Part shown: in pieces, positions 24,798 to 34,147 of the stretch
Layout: each line of letters starts with the position of its first letter
Position numbering within the stretch: the stretch's first letter is position 1
Origin: Actinomadura rayongensis
Lineage (GTDB): Bacteria > Actinomycetota > Actinomycetes > Streptosporangiales > Streptosporangiaceae
Assembly (NCBI RefSeq): GCF_009831215.1
Contig: NZ_WUTW01000001.1
Coordinates: 310,001 to 374,000 of the forward strand
Length of the DNA: 64,000 bases
Direction: 5' to 3'
Program-made: the position numbers and the translations under genes
Notes under the pieces: generated by a model
Database searches by the model: none
What the model was told of the DNA's origin: nothing
What the model saw: the letters and a program-made list of their open reading frames with translations, nothing else

Positions 24798-27700
24798 ATG
24801 TCCACCAAGCTCAGCGTCGTGGTCCCCATGTACAACGTGGAGGACTACCTGGCTGAATGCCTCGAGTCGATCGCCGCGCAGACGCTGCGCGACCTTGAGG
24901 TGATCATGGTGGACGACGGGTCCCCCGACGGCAGCGCACGGATCGCCCAGGCGTTCGCGGACCGGGACCCGCGCTTCCGGCTCGTCCGCAAGGAGAACGG
25001 CGGGCTCGGTCCGGCGCGCAACACCGGCACGGAGCACGCGACCGGCGAATATCTCGCCTTCGTGGACAGCGACGACCGGGTGCCGTCCTACGCCTACGAG
25101 AAGATGGTCAATTCGCTGGAGGAGACCGGGTCGGACCTCTGCTGCGGCGGCGTCGAGCGCTTCGACTCCGAGCGCGTGCTGCCCGCGAAGTTCCTCCAGG
25201 ACACGTTCCGCACCGCGCGCGCCCGGACGCATGTGAGCCGCGACCACCTGCTCCTGCGCGACCGGACGGCGTGGAACAAGGTCTTCCGCCGCTCCTTCTG
25301 GGACCGGTATTCCTACGCGTTCCCGCCCGGGGCGTACGAGGACATTCCCGTGACGATTCCGGCCCACGTCCAGGCGCGGTCGGTGGACGTCCTGCGGGAC
25401 ATCGTCTACAGCTACCGCCAGCGCGAGGGCGGCGAGCTGTCGATCACGCAGCGGCGCACCGAGGCGTCGAACCTGCAGAGCCGCATCGAGTCCTGCGCCA
25501 AGGTCTCCCGGTTCCTGGCGAAGGAGTCGCCGGAGCTGAAGGACGTCTACGACCTCGCCACGCTCGACGACGATCTGATGATTTTCATCGACGCGGTCGA
25601 GAACGGCGACGACGAATACCGCGCGCGCCTCTGCGAGCAGATCGGCGCGTACGTCGGCACGATGCGGCCGGGCCTGGTGGACCGCCTTCCGGCGCTCCAG
25701 CGGCTCAAGTACCACCTGCTGCTCGCCGGGCGCGGCGACGACCTGGCCGTCGTCCACGAATACGAGCGCACCGGCCTGCCCGCCGTTCCGACCGTCTCGC
25801 GCGGCCTGCTGCGCAAGCGCTGGTACGCCGGTTACCCCTTCCGCGACGACCCCGAGCGCGCCATTCCCGAATCCGTCTACGACGTGACCGACGAACTCGG
25901 TTTCCACGCCCAGGCCGACACGATTACGTGGGTCGGGGACAAGCTGCGCATCACCGGCCACGCCTATGTTCCCGGCATCGACATGAGTCTCGACGACGAG
26001 ATCACGGTGTGGCTCCGGCACGTCAAGTCGGGCCGCGAACACCGGCCCGCGCTGCGGCGCGTCGCCGTTCCCGAGGTCACCGCGCTGTCCAAGCAGGCGA
26101 GCGCCTGCTATGACGGTTCCGGATTCGTCATCGAACTCGACCCGGCCGAACTCAAGAACGGCCACAAGGGCGCGGACGCCGACTGGCAGTTGCACGCGAA
26201 GGTGCGCGTCGGTTCCGGCCGCGACCGATTGGTGCGTTCGGGCCGCATCATGGAGAACGGCCCGGCCGCGCAGTGGCCGCGCTATCGGGACCTTCCCGGC
26301 GGCGTTCGCGTCCAGTGCGTGCGCGCCGGGGAGAACGGCGTGCGGGTGCGGTTCCGGCGGCCCGTGGCAATGGTGACCGGGCAGACGTGGACCGACGAGT
26401 CCATCGTCTTCACCGGGTGGGTCCGCGGCAACACCGAGAACGCCGACATCGCCCTGGTGGCCTGCCGCGAACGCGGGACCGAGCACGAACTCCCGCTGTC
26501 CTACGGCGCGGCGGCCGACGGCCGGACGCCGTTCTCGCTGGCGGTTCCGCTCGAACTGATCGGCGCCCGCGCGGACGACGCGGTGGAGAACCTGAACCAC
26601 GACCTTTCGCTGCGGGTGCGCGGAAAGCGCGTCCGTCTCTCGGTGCCCGACGACTTCACCGAGACCGCCTACAGCTGGGCGGACAAGGCGGTCGTGATCG
26701 GCCGCACCCGCTTCGGCAATTTCACGCTCACGGTCGGAATTCCGCAGCTTCTCGTCAGCGACGTCGTGTGGCGCGACGACGAACTGGTGCTGACGGGCGT
26801 CTTCGCCGGCGACGCGGCGTACGTCGCGCGCCCCGAGACGCTGGTCCTGCGCCGGCGGCGCGGCGGCGAGCGCTACGAGGTGCCGATCGCCTGGGACGGC
26901 GAGCGTTTCGAGATCGCCTTCCGGCCGGGCTTCATGCGGCATCACGCGGAACTCGTCGCGATGCACACCGGCCGCTGGGACATGTGGGCGCTCGACGGAA
27001 CGGGCTCCCGCGTCGCGCTGCTCGCGGGGCGCTCGTGTTTCGACGCGCTGCCGAACTATGCGGACCACAACGGGTTCCGTTACCGGATGTGGCCGTCGCG
27101 CGGTCTCGGCCTGTACCTGTCCTCGCAGGTCGCGCGGCCCGACGACGAACGCGGCCCGTACGCCCGCCGGATGCTCCAGGAGCGCGAGTACCCGGCGTTC
27201 CGCCGCAATCCCGTGCGCGATCTCGTGACGTTCGAGAGCTACTTCGGCTGGCAGTACTCCTGCAATCCGAAGGCCATTTACGAGGAGTTCCGGCGCCGCG
27301 ACACCGGGTACGAACTCGTGTGGGTGAAGGGCGAGCGGCATTTCAACGTCCCGGACGGCGGCCGGACCGTCCAGCGCTTCTCCCGCGAGTACTACGAACT
27401 GACCGCCGCCGCGCGGTTCGTCGTCAACAACGCCGCGCAGCCGACGTGCTACCGGCCGCGCGACGGCCAGCTCTACGTCCAGACCTGGCACGGAACGCCG
27501 ATCAAGACGATCGGCTTCGACATGCTCTGGGACAAGATGGAGCGGCGCGACCAGCGGCAGCGGGAACTGGCCGACGACATCTCCCGCTGGGGGCTGCTGC
27601 TCAGCCAGAACCCGATGTCCACCAAGGTCATGCGGCGGGCGTTCCGGTATGACGGCGAAATTCTCGAAAGCGGATATCCGCGCAACGACATTGCCCATCA

Positions 27701-28301
27701 GCCCGGCGCGGAGGCGATCCGGACCCGGCTCCGCGAGGAACTGGGAATTCCCCCGTGGAAGCGCGCCGTGCTGTTCGCGCCGACGTGGCGCGACAATCTG
27801 CGCAGCACCGGCGAGGGATTGGCGCGCCACCAGCTCGGCCTGGACATCGAGCGCGCCGCCGCGGCCCTCGGCCACGACACGGTGCTGCTGTTGCGCATGC
27901 ACCACATGCTGAACGCGCAGCTTCCGTCCGGGCTCAACTCGTTCGTGGTGGACGTCACCGATTATCCCGACATCACGGAACTGTTCATCGCGTCCGACGC
28001 GATGATCACCGATTACTCGTCCGCCATGTGCGACTACGCGGGTCTCGGCAAGCCGATCATGCTGTTCACGCCGGACCTGGAGGCCTACCGCAACGACATC
28101 CGGGGATTCACGCTCGACATCGTCGAGCACGCTCCCGGGCCGATCCTGCGGACGTCGGACGAGGTGATCGAGGCGCTCCGGGAGTTCGACGCGGTGGCGG
28201 CGGAGTCCGCCGACCAGCTCGCGCTGTTCGCGAAGGACTTCTGCCCGTTCGACGACGGGCACGCCGCCGAGCGGGTCGTGGACTACCTGCTCAGCCGCTG
28301 A
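24798..28301 (+). CDS. bifunctional glycosyltransferase family 2 / CDP-glycerol glycerophosphotransferase (TagF-like)
   Basis: A 1167-residue protein likely to build a teichoic-acid-type wall polymer at the inner membrane face. Residues 1-230 are a GT-A glycosyltransferase (LSVVVPMYNVE, VDDGSPDG, FVDSDDR). A beta-rich linker of unknown role spans about 380-770. The C-terminal third is TagF-like, with TWHGTPIKT near 895, FAPTWRDN near 993 and ITDYSSAMCDYAGLGKP near 1070. I chose ATG 24798, after a GGAGGG ribosome site, over open frame further upstream. It has a tandem paralogue downstream. The donor sugar or polyol is not certain. Confidence 0.9.
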   Translation: MSTKLSVVVPMYNVEDYLAECLESIAAQTLRDLEVIMVDDGSPDGSARIAQAFADRDPRFRLVRKENGGLGPARNTGTEHATGEYLAFVDSDDRVPSYAYEKMVNSLEETGSDLCCGGVERFDSERVLPAKFLQDTFRTARARTHVSRDHLLLRDRTAWNKVFRRSFWDRYSYAFPPGAYEDIPVTIPAHVQARSVDVLRDIVYSYRQREGGELSITQRRTEASNLQSRIESCAKVSRFLAKESPELKDVYDLATLDDDLMIFIDAVENGDDEYRARLCEQIGAYVGTMRPGLVDRLPALQRLKYHLLLAGRGDDLAVVHEYERTGLPAVPTVSRGLLRKRWYAGYPFRDDPERAIPESVYDVTDELGFHAQADTITWVGDKLRITGHAYVPGIDMSLDDEITVWLRHVKSGREHRPALRRVAVPEVTALSKQASACYDGSGFVIELDPAELKNGHKGADADWQLHAKVRVGSGRDRLVRSGRIMENGPAAQWPRYRDLPGGVRVQCVRAGENGVRVRFRRPVAMVTGQTWTDESIVFTGWVRGNTENADIALVACRERGTEHELPLSYGAAADGRTPFSLAVPLELIGARADDAVENLNHDLSLRVRGKRVRLSVPDDFTETAYSWADKAVVIGRTRFGNFTLTVGIPQLLVSDVVWRDDELVLTGVFAGDAAYVARPETLVLRRRRGGERYEVPIAWDGERFEIAFRPGFMRHHAELVAMHTGRWDMWALDGTGSRVALLAGRSCFDALPNYADHNGFRYRMWPSRGLGLYLSSQVARPDDERGPYARRMLQEREYPAFRRNPVRDLVTFESYFGWQYSCNPKAIYEEFRRRDTGYELVWVKGERHFNVPDGGRTVQRFSREYYELTAAARFVVNNAAQPTCYRPRDGQLYVQTWHGTPIKTIGFDMLWDKMERRDQRQRELADDISRWGLLLSQNPMSTKVMRRAFRYDGEILESGYPRNDIAHQPGAEAIRTRLREELGIPPWKRAVLFAPTWRDNLRSTGEGLARHQLGLDIERAAAALGHDTVLLLRMHHMLNAQLPSGLNSFVVDVTDYPDITELFIASDAMITDYSSAMCDYAGLGKPIMLFTPDLEAYRNDIRGFTLDIVEHAPGPILRTSDEVIEALREFDAVAAESADQLALFAKDFCPFDDGHAAERVVDYLLSR

Positions 28302-28353
28302 GCCGCCGCGCGGGCGGCCGACGGGCACCAACGAACGGAAAACGCAGGTCAGA

Positions 28354-28386
28354 GAGGGCGCGTCCGCCATCGGCGGGCGCGCCCTC
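28354..28386. terminator. 15-bp hairpin after the first TagF-like gene
   Basis: Arms 28354-28368 and 28372-28386 pair over 15 positions with one G-U-type mismatch and an ATC loop. It lies about 50 nt after the stop and suggests that the second paralogue has its own promoter. Confidence 0.55.
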
Positions 28387-28412
28387 GGCGTCTGCGCGGA
28401 CGAAGTTATCCA

Positions 28413-28458
28413 CAAGTTCGTCGCAACTTGCGCTCGGCTCGTCACGTGCCGTTAGCAT
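28413..28458 (+). promoter_or_regulatory. candidate promoter and operator of the second TagF-like gene
   Basis: CAAGTT-N6-AACTTG (28413-28430) is a perfect inverted repeat. It overlaps a weak -35 (TTGCGC, 28428-28433) placed 19 nt before TAGCAT (28453-28458), a TANNNT -10. The gene start is 55 nt downstream. Confidence 0.4.
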
Positions 28459-28512
28459 CGTCAGCGCCGTCGGGAGACCCCCGACCCGGCGGCCCGACGG
28501 GAGGTTTGCGAA

Positions 28513-31500
28513 GTGTCCCCGAAACTCAGCGTCGTCGTGCCCGTGCACAATGTCGAGGAGCACGTCCGCGCGTGCCTGGGCTCGCTCGCGGGGCAGACCC
28601 TGCGCGACCTGGAGGTCATCGTCGTGGACGACGGCTCGTCCGACGGCTCGGCCGCCATCGCGCGCCGGTTCGCCGCGGGCGACGACCGGTTCCGCGTCGT
28701 CCACGAGCGCCACCAGGGCCCCGGCCCCGCGCGCAACGCCGGGATCCGCCGCGCCACCGGCCGCTACCTGGCGTTCGCCGACGCCGACGACGTCGTCCCG
28801 CCGCACGCCTACCGGCGCATGGTCGGCTCGCTGGAGCGCAGCGGCTCCGACCTCGCGACCGGCGGGGTCGAGCGGATCGACGGCGAGCGCGCCTGGCGGT
28901 CCTGGATGCACGACGGGGTGTTCTCCCGTCCGGGCGCCGGGGTCAGGTTCGGGGAGCGTCCGCTGCTCGTACGGGACCGCTGCGTCTGGAACAAGGTGTT
29001 CCGGCGCGGGTTCTGGGACGACCAGGGCCTCACCTTCCCCGACGGGCTCTACGAGGACGTGCCGGTCGCGCTCGGCGCGCATCTGGCCGCGTCCGGCATC
29101 GACGTGTTGGATGACGTCGTGTACCGATGGCGCAAACGGTCCGGCTCGATCACCGAGGGCCGGTTCGACCGTGAGAACTTCGCCCAGCGCGTGGGCATGG
29201 CCCTCGCGCTGCGGGAGCGCATCGAACGCGGCGCGCCCGCCCTGCTGCCCGCCTTCGACGAGCACTCGCTGATCGACGTGGACGTCCGGGTCCTGTTGGA
29301 AGGGCTGCCGCGCGTCCCCGACGACGACCGCGCGGCCCTGGTCGAACTCGGATCCGACGCCGTCCGGCGCACCGGCGCGGCCGTCCGGGAGAAACTGCCC
29401 GCGCTGCTGCGCCTCCAGCTCCACCTGCTGGAACACCGCCGCCTGGACGACCTGCTGGAGGTGCTGGCGTTCGTCCGCGACGGCGGGCCCAAGAGCGCGC
29501 CCGTCGTCAAGCGCGGCGGGCTGCGGCCCCGCTGGTACGCGGGCTACCCGTTCTTCGACGACGCCGGCCGCGACCTGCCCGCCGGGCTCTACGACGTCAC
29601 CGACGAACTGCGCGCCGTCGCCCGCGTCGACGCGGTGACCTGGGCGGACGGGCGGCTGCGCGTCGAGGGTCACGCCTACGTCGACCGGATCGGCGCGGCG
29701 TCCCCGGGCGACATGCGGCTGCGGCTGTGGCTCGTCGCGCAGGACAAGCTCGGGCTGCGGCGCGTCCCGATCACCCGCGTGACCCGGCCCGACGTCACGG
29801 CCGCGTCGGCGCAGGCGGCGGTCTCCTGCGACGGGACGGGCTTCGTCGCCGAGATCGACCCGGCCGACCTCAAGGTCCTCGGCCGCCGCCGCCAGGTGGA
29901 CTGGCGGCTCGCCGCCGAGGTGTCCGCGCGGGGCGTGCGGCGGCGCGCGGGGGTGCAGGCGCCGCGCTCGGCCCGGCACCGCTGGCCCGTCCCGGTCGCC
30001 CTGCCCGACGGCACGCGGGTGTGGGCGCTCGGCACCGGCGGGTTCCGGCTGCGCGTCCGCCGTCCGGACGCGCTGGTCACCGCGCACCGCCGCGCCGGGG
30101 ACGCGCTGGAGATCGAGGGCCTGCTCGCCCGCGAGCCCGCCGAGGGACTGCGGCTCGTCGCGCGCGCCGGTGCCGGGACGTCGGTGAAGGTCCCGGCGGA
30201 GGTCGCCGCGCAGCCCGGCGGCGGCTGGTCGTTCTGGGCGCGGGTGCCGCTGGCCGACCTCGCCCCCGCCGACGCCGCACCCGTCCTGACCTGGACGTTC
30301 ACGCTGAGCGGCGGCCTCGCGCTCCATCTGGACGACGTGGACGCCACCGCCGACGCCTGCCACCGGATCTCCGGCCGCGACCGCACCGAGGCCGTCGTGA
30401 CCCGCACCCGGGGCGGTGAACTGTGCGCGGTGGTCCGGCCCGCCGCGCCGGTCGTCACGCGCGTCGCGTGGGAGGACGACGACCGGCTCGTCCTGACCGG
30501 GACGTTCGCGGGCGCCGAGCGTCCGGCCGCGTTCGTCGTGCGGCGCGAACGGTCCGGGCAGCAGCACCGCGTGCCGGTGCGGTGGCGCGGGGATCGGTTC
30601 ACGGCGGCGTTCCGGCCGTCCCGGATGCCGCGGTTCGGGGTCGAGCTTCCGCTCGGCAAGGGGCGGTGGAACATTCTGTGCCCGTTCGGCCTGGACGAGA
30701 CCCCGGTCGTGGTGGCCCGCGACGCGGCGAGCGGGCTGCCCGTGCCGCGCGTCGTGGGGTTCCACGAGATCGAGCCGCACGCCGCCAAGGAGGACCGGCT
30801 CCAGCTCCGCGTCAAGGTCGGGCTCCCCGTCGCCGAGCGCGGCGGCCACGCGCAGGCCCGGCTCCGGACGGCCGACTACCCGCGCTACCGCACCCGTCCC
30901 CTGCTCGACCTGGCGGTGTTCGACAGCTTCAACGGACGGCAGTTCTCCGACAACCCGCGCGCGATCTTCGAGGAGCTGCGCCGCAGCGATCCTGGCTTCG
31001 AGTGCGTCTGGGTCACGGCGGACGGGCAGTTCCCGCCGCCGGACGGCGCGCGGACCGTCCTGTCGGGGAGCCGGGAGCACTACGAGGCGCTGGCGCGGGC
31101 GCGGCTCGTCGTCGGGAACTGGCGCCAGCCCGACTGGTTCGACAAGCGCGAGGGCCAGACGTACGTGCAGTGCTGGCACGGGACGCCGCTGAAGAAGGTC
31201 GGCTACGACCTGCGCGCGATGCCCTACAAGCGGACCGAGGGCGCGGACTGGATGCGCCGCGACGTCCCCCAGTGGGACCTGCTGCTCGCGCAGACCCCGT
31301 ACGTCGTGCCGTTCCTGCGCAGCGCGTTCCGGTACGACGGCCCGGTGCTCGACACGGGCCATCCGCGCAACGACCTGCTGAACCGTCCGGAGCGGCACGC
31401 GATCGCGCTGCGCGTGCGCGAACGCCTCGGGATCCCGGCCGGCAAGAAGGTGGTGATGTACGCGCCGACGTGGCGCGACGACTTCCACTTCGCGATCGGC

Positions 31501-32007
31501 AAGCGCGCGTTCCAGCTCGAACTGGACCTCGACCGGGCGTCCGCCGCGCTCGGCGACGACCATGTGCTGCTGCTGCGGACGCACTACCTCGTCACCGACA
31601 AGCCGAAGCCGGGCGAGAACCCGTTCGTCATCGACGTGTCGGACTATCCGGACATCGCGGAGCTGTACCTCGTCGCGGACGTGCTCGTGACGGACTACTC
31701 GTCCTCGATGTTCGACTTCGCGGTGACGGGCAAGCCGATGCTGTTCTACACCTACGACCTGGAGCGCTACCGCGACCACGTGCGCGGCTTCTACTTCGAC
31801 CTCGCCGAGGTCGCGCCGGGGCCGCTGCTCGACACGTCCGACGAGGTGATCGACGCGCTGCGGGACCTGGACGCGGTGGCGCGCCGCTCCGCCCCGGCCT
31901 ACCGGGCGTTCCGCCGCCGCTTCTGCCCGTCCGACGACGGGCGGGCCGCCGCGCGCGTCCTCGCCCGCGTCCTCCCCGACCGCGAGGAGGTGGAGATCCC
32001 CGCCTGA
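28513..32007 (+). CDS. bifunctional glycosyltransferase family 2 / CDP-glycerol glycerophosphotransferase (TagF-like), paralogue 2
   Basis: A 1164-residue tandem paralogue of the preceding gene with the same architecture: GT2 domain at 1-230 (LSVVVPVHNVEEH, VDDGSSDGS, FADADD), a beta-rich middle, and a TagF-like domain with CWHGTPLKK near 885, YAPTWRDD near 982 and VTDYSSSMFDFAVTGKP near 1060. The start is GTG with GGGAGG 8 nt upstream. The two proteins have nearly equal length but clearly diverged sequence, so the duplication is not recent. Probably adds a different residue to the same or a related wall polymer. Confidence 0.9.
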   Translation: MSPKLSVVVPVHNVEEHVRACLGSLAGQTLRDLEVIVVDDGSSDGSAAIARRFAAGDDRFRVVHERHQGPGPARNAGIRRATGRYLAFADADDVVPPHAYRRMVGSLERSGSDLATGGVERIDGERAWRSWMHDGVFSRPGAGVRFGERPLLVRDRCVWNKVFRRGFWDDQGLTFPDGLYEDVPVALGAHLAASGIDVLDDVVYRWRKRSGSITEGRFDRENFAQRVGMALALRERIERGAPALLPAFDEHSLIDVDVRVLLEGLPRVPDDDRAALVELGSDAVRRTGAAVREKLPALLRLQLHLLEHRRLDDLLEVLAFVRDGGPKSAPVVKRGGLRPRWYAGYPFFDDAGRDLPAGLYDVTDELRAVARVDAVTWADGRLRVEGHAYVDRIGAASPGDMRLRLWLVAQDKLGLRRVPITRVTRPDVTAASAQAAVSCDGTGFVAEIDPADLKVLGRRRQVDWRLAAEVSARGVRRRAGVQAPRSARHRWPVPVALPDGTRVWALGTGGFRLRVRRPDALVTAHRRAGDALEIEGLLAREPAEGLRLVARAGAGTSVKVPAEVAAQPGGGWSFWARVPLADLAPADAAPVLTWTFTLSGGLALHLDDVDATADACHRISGRDRTEAVVTRTRGGELCAVVRPAAPVVTRVAWEDDDRLVLTGTFAGAERPAAFVVRRERSGQQHRVPVRWRGDRFTAAFRPSRMPRFGVELPLGKGRWNILCPFGLDETPVVVARDAASGLPVPRVVGFHEIEPHAAKEDRLQLRVKVGLPVAERGGHAQARLRTADYPRYRTRPLLDLAVFDSFNGRQFSDNPRAIFEELRRSDPGFECVWVTADGQFPPPDGARTVLSGSREHYEALARARLVVGNWRQPDWFDKREGQTYVQCWHGTPLKKVGYDLRAMPYKRTEGADWMRRDVPQWDLLLAQTPYVVPFLRSAFRYDGPVLDTGHPRNDLLNRPERHAIALRVRERLGIPAGKKVVMYAPTWRDDFHFAIGKRAFQLELDLDRASAALGDDHVLLLRTHYLVTDKPKPGENPFVIDVSDYPDIAELYLVADVLVTDYSSSMFDFAVTGKPMLFYTYDLERYRDHVRGFYFDLAEVAPGPLLDTSDEVIDALRDLDAVARRSAPAYRAFRRRFCPSDDGRAAARVLARVLPDREEVEIPA

Positions 32008-32009
32008 CG

Positions 32010-32037
32010 CCGCCGGTTCGCCGCCGCGAACCGGCGG
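32010..32037. terminator. bidirectional terminator between convergent genes
   Basis: A perfect 11-bp stem (32010-32020 with 32027-32037), 6-nt loop, filling the gap between the stops of the second TagF-like gene and the methyltransferase. Confidence 0.75.
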
Positions 32038-32038
32038 G

Positions 32039-32770
32039 CTACATCGGCTTGCGGAGGCGGACCAGGAAGGAGTCGCCGCGCAGGGCGCCGAGCGGCAGGC
32101 GGCGCTCGACCAGCGACACGGTGCGCAGCGCGCGGTTGGTGCGCGGCGAGAGGTCGGGCGTGGTGCCGTCCAGCAGGCGTGCCCGGTGGCGGCGCAGCGC
32201 GGGCCGGAGCAGGACGTTCCAGCACCGGACGCGGTCGATCGTGAGGCCCGCGCCCTCGGCCAGCTCGGCGAGGGACGCGCGGCGGTAGCGGCGCGGCAGC
32301 GGGTTGGCCGGGTCCAGCGGCGCCCAGCGGCCGTCCGCGCGCGTCGCCACGCGCGGTCCCGGCCGGCGCGGGCCGACGTCGTTGGGGACGGTGACGAACG
32401 CGACGCCGCCCGGCCGCAGGACGCGGGCCAGCTCGGCGACGACGGCGCGGTCGTCGACGGCGGTCGGCAGGACGTCCAGCGCGGACGCGAAGCCGAACTC
32501 GCCGTCCTCCAGCGGGAGGGCTTCGGGGTCACCGAGCCGGGCGTCGACGCCGTCGCACCGGGCGGCGTCGACGTCCGCGCCGGACGTGCCGATGACCACG
32601 GTCTCCCAGCCTTGGTCGATGAGGACGCGGGCGTCGCGGGCCGCGCCGATGTGCAGGGCGCGCCCGGCGACGAGCCGTCCCGCCTCACGGGAGAGGAGCG
32701 CGCGGCGCTCCCGGTACCACCAGTGGTCGTCGTCGGCGGCGGCGACGCGCTGAATCTCGACAGTGCTCAT
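32039..32770 (-). CDS. class I SAM-dependent methyltransferase
   Basis: A 243-residue protein with a degenerate nucleotide motif I (ALHIGAARDARVLIDQGW) and a methyltransferase core (LPLEDGEFGFASALDVLP, LARVLRPGGVAFVTVPND). The C-terminal half is shared with the protein encoded at 36.8-37.5 kb. Both also share an N-terminal pattern (HWWYRERRALLSREAGRL here), so they are paralogues. Motif I here is weaker (usual GxGxG reads GAARDA), so activity is less certain than for the paralogue. The target is unknown; proximity to wall-polymer genes could point to glycan or lipid methylation. Confidence 0.82.
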   Translation of the reverse strand: MSTVEIQRVAAADDDHWWYRERRALLSREAGRLVAGRALHIGAARDARVLIDQGWETVVIGTSGADVDAARCDGVDARLGDPEALPLEDGEFGFASALDVLPTAVDDRAVVAELARVLRPGGVAFVTVPNDVGPRRPGPRVATRADGRWAPLDPANPLPRRYRRASLAELAEGAGLTIDRVRCWNVLLRPALRRHRARLLDGTTPDLSPRTNRALRTVSLVERRLPLGALRGDSFLVRLRKPM

Positions 32771-33071
32771 GCGCCCCTACCCAAGTGAAAGCGCTGGAAC
32801 GAACCAACGCCCTCGGCGCAGCACAGTCCGACAAAGAACACCAGCTTGATCGTGATTTGGCGTTGACGGCCACGGGATGACTATCCGGTCAGACGCCCTG
32901 ACCAGGGCGGATAACCATGCCCCCACCGCACCCCCGCCCCCGGCCGCCGCCACGCGCTTCCACGGAAAGGCGGTGTCCTCCACGCGCGAAGGCTCACCGC
33001 ACGACGGAAACCGCCTCACGCGCGAAGCCCGGCATCCCCCTCAGGATGCCGGGCACTTGCGCGTGTGCTGG
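32771..33071. other. intergenic region between the methyltransferase and the BldC-like gene
   Basis: About 300 nt. It holds an AT-richer stretch (32790-32900) that probably includes the methyltransferase promoter, and the terminator-like hairpin at 33027-33054. No gene is supported. Confidence 0.5.
33027..33054. terminator. terminator-like hairpin after the BldC-like gene
   Basis: A perfect 11-bp stem (33027-33037 with 33044-33054), 6-nt loop, 17 nt past the stop of the BldC-like gene on the minus strand. Confidence 0.65.
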
Positions 33072-33422
33072 TCAGCCGAGCCCGTCGCGGACGGCCCTGA
33101 TGAGAGCGGTGGCGTCGCCGTCGAAGTAGTCGCGGATGACCGCGTTGAGGATGGCGTTGGCGCGCGGGTTGGAGGCCGCCGCGACGTCGGCGCCGTCGTC
33201 GGCCGGGAGGCCGTCGGCGTCGGGGGCGTTGCCGACCTGGAGGAGGCGGTGGATTTCCGAGGCGTGGTAGCGCCGGTGCCCGGACGGCAGGGTGACGGGG
33301 TTGAGCGTCCCCGTCCGCGCCCACCGCGTGACGGTCTTGGGGTCGACGCGGAAGAAGTTCGCGACTTCGGCCGGGGTGTAGAGGGTCGGCTGCTGCTGGG
33401 GCTCTTCGGGCTTGTTGGTCAT
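33072..33422 (-). CDS. BldC-like MerR-family DNA-binding protein
   Basis: A 116-residue protein. Residues 13-62 (LYTPAEVANFFRVDPKTVTRWARTGTLNPVTLPSGHRRYHASEI in pieces) match the winged HTH of BldC closely. An acidic, alanine-rich C-terminal extension ends in an amphipathic helix not found in the short BldC protein. In mobile elements similar small proteins act as excisionases, so both regulator and Xis-like roles are possible. It is the third gene of a minus-strand operon with a small membrane protein and an unknown protein. Confidence 0.82.
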   Translation of the reverse strand: MTNKPEEPQQQPTLYTPAEVANFFRVDPKTVTRWARTGTLNPVTLPSGHRRYHASEIHRLLQVGNAPDADGLPADDGADVAAASNPRANAILNAVIRDYFDGDATALIRAVRDGLG

Positions 33423-33475
33423 GGTGTTGGGTTCCGGTTCTCGGGTCTCGGTCTCGGTTTCTGTTCGGTTGGGAC

Positions 33476-33790
33476 TTACGGGGCGGTCGCTTCCGGCGGA
33501 CCGCCCTCCCCGACCGGTCCGTCGTCACCCGGTCGCCCGGCCAACCGCGCGGCCTTGTCGTCCTCGTGCTCCATCAGCGCTTTGAGTCGCGGAAGGTCCA
33601 GCGCGACGACGACGTAGAGCAGCCCGGCCCGCTCCTGCTCGTGCGTCAAAGGACGCCGCAGGCAGCACTTCCACGTCCTGTCGAGCGTGATGTAGGGCTG
33701 AAGCCACCGCCCTTCGGGCTCGCGGTACCCGGGAAGCGGCTCGCGATGGTCGATCCGCACGAACTGCGGACGTTTCTCGGGGTTGTTCAT
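33476..33790 (-). CDS. conserved-type hypothetical protein
   Basis: A 104-residue protein I do not recognise. It is basic and aromatic at the N-terminus (FVRIDHREPLPGYREPEGRWLQPYITLDRTWKCCLRRPL), then has a hydrophobic helix LLYVVVALDLPRLKALM and an acidic/glycine-rich tail. The start overlaps the stop of the upstream small membrane protein as ATGA (33787-33790), indicating coupled translation. The BldC-like gene follows 53 nt downstream. Confidence 0.65.
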   Translation of the reverse strand: MNNPEKRPQFVRIDHREPLPGYREPEGRWLQPYITLDRTWKCCLRRPLTHEQERAGLLYVVVALDLPRLKALMEHEDDKAARLAGRPGDDGPVGEGGPPEATAP

Positions 33791-33936
33791 CGCGTCCTCC
33801 GATGGCGACCACGCGCCACGCGGCGGACGAGCGGCATGGACAGATAGGTCATGAGACCTGTGATCACACCAATGCCCGCCACGGACATCACAATGGCGAT
33901 CTCAACCGCCGTGACGACACCTTTCGATTGGACCAC
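33787..33936 (-). CDS. small single-span membrane protein
   Basis: About 49 residues, starting at GTG 33936 with AGAGG 5 nt upstream. One membrane helix (AIVMSVAGIGVITGLMTYLSM) is followed by a strongly basic tail RRVARGRHRRTR. The frame continues 30 codons upstream, but that part looks like the promoter region. It is coupled by ATGA to the next gene. Small membrane proteins of this type occur in actinomycete conjugative elements (Spd-like), but I cannot assign the function. Confidence 0.6.
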   Translation of the reverse strand: MVQSKGVVTAVEIAIVMSVAGIGVITGLMTYLSMPLVRRVARGRHRRTR

Positions 33937-34084
33937 GTTGGCCTCTTTCCGGAAGTCGTGCCCGGACGGTCCGGGCGCGCTTCCTGCTCCGTCGGCTGCG
34001 TGCGTAGTGCAGTCACCGGCGAGCAACCGACCTCATCGTGTGGTTGGCTCGTGGCGGGTAGATCACCGGCGGGCTGCACCGACG

Positions 34085-34112
34085 CCCAGGATTTGCTTCA
34101 ACAAATCCTGGG
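34085..34112. promoter_or_regulatory. 11-bp perfect palindrome, operator for the divergent GntR region
   Basis: CCCAGGATTTG and CAAATCCTGGG flank a CTTCAA spacer. The core TGCTTCAACAAATC (34094-34107) recurs at 34148-34161. The site lies in the 246-nt gap between the divergent GntR and small-membrane-protein operons. Confidence 0.7.
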
Positions 34113-34147
34113 GCCCATGCTGCCGGTAGGCTCCTGCCGTGTCAATA

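Noticed and set aside
24576..28445. Very long open frame on the minus strand across the first TagF-like gene
   Set aside because: It is antisense to a strongly supported gene and its translation is Arg/Val/Ala/Gly-biased, as expected from third-position GC. No family motifs.
28291..32688. 1465-codon open frame on the minus strand across the second TagF-like gene
   Set aside because: Shadow of the plus-strand gene and the methyltransferase; low-complexity composition and no domain.
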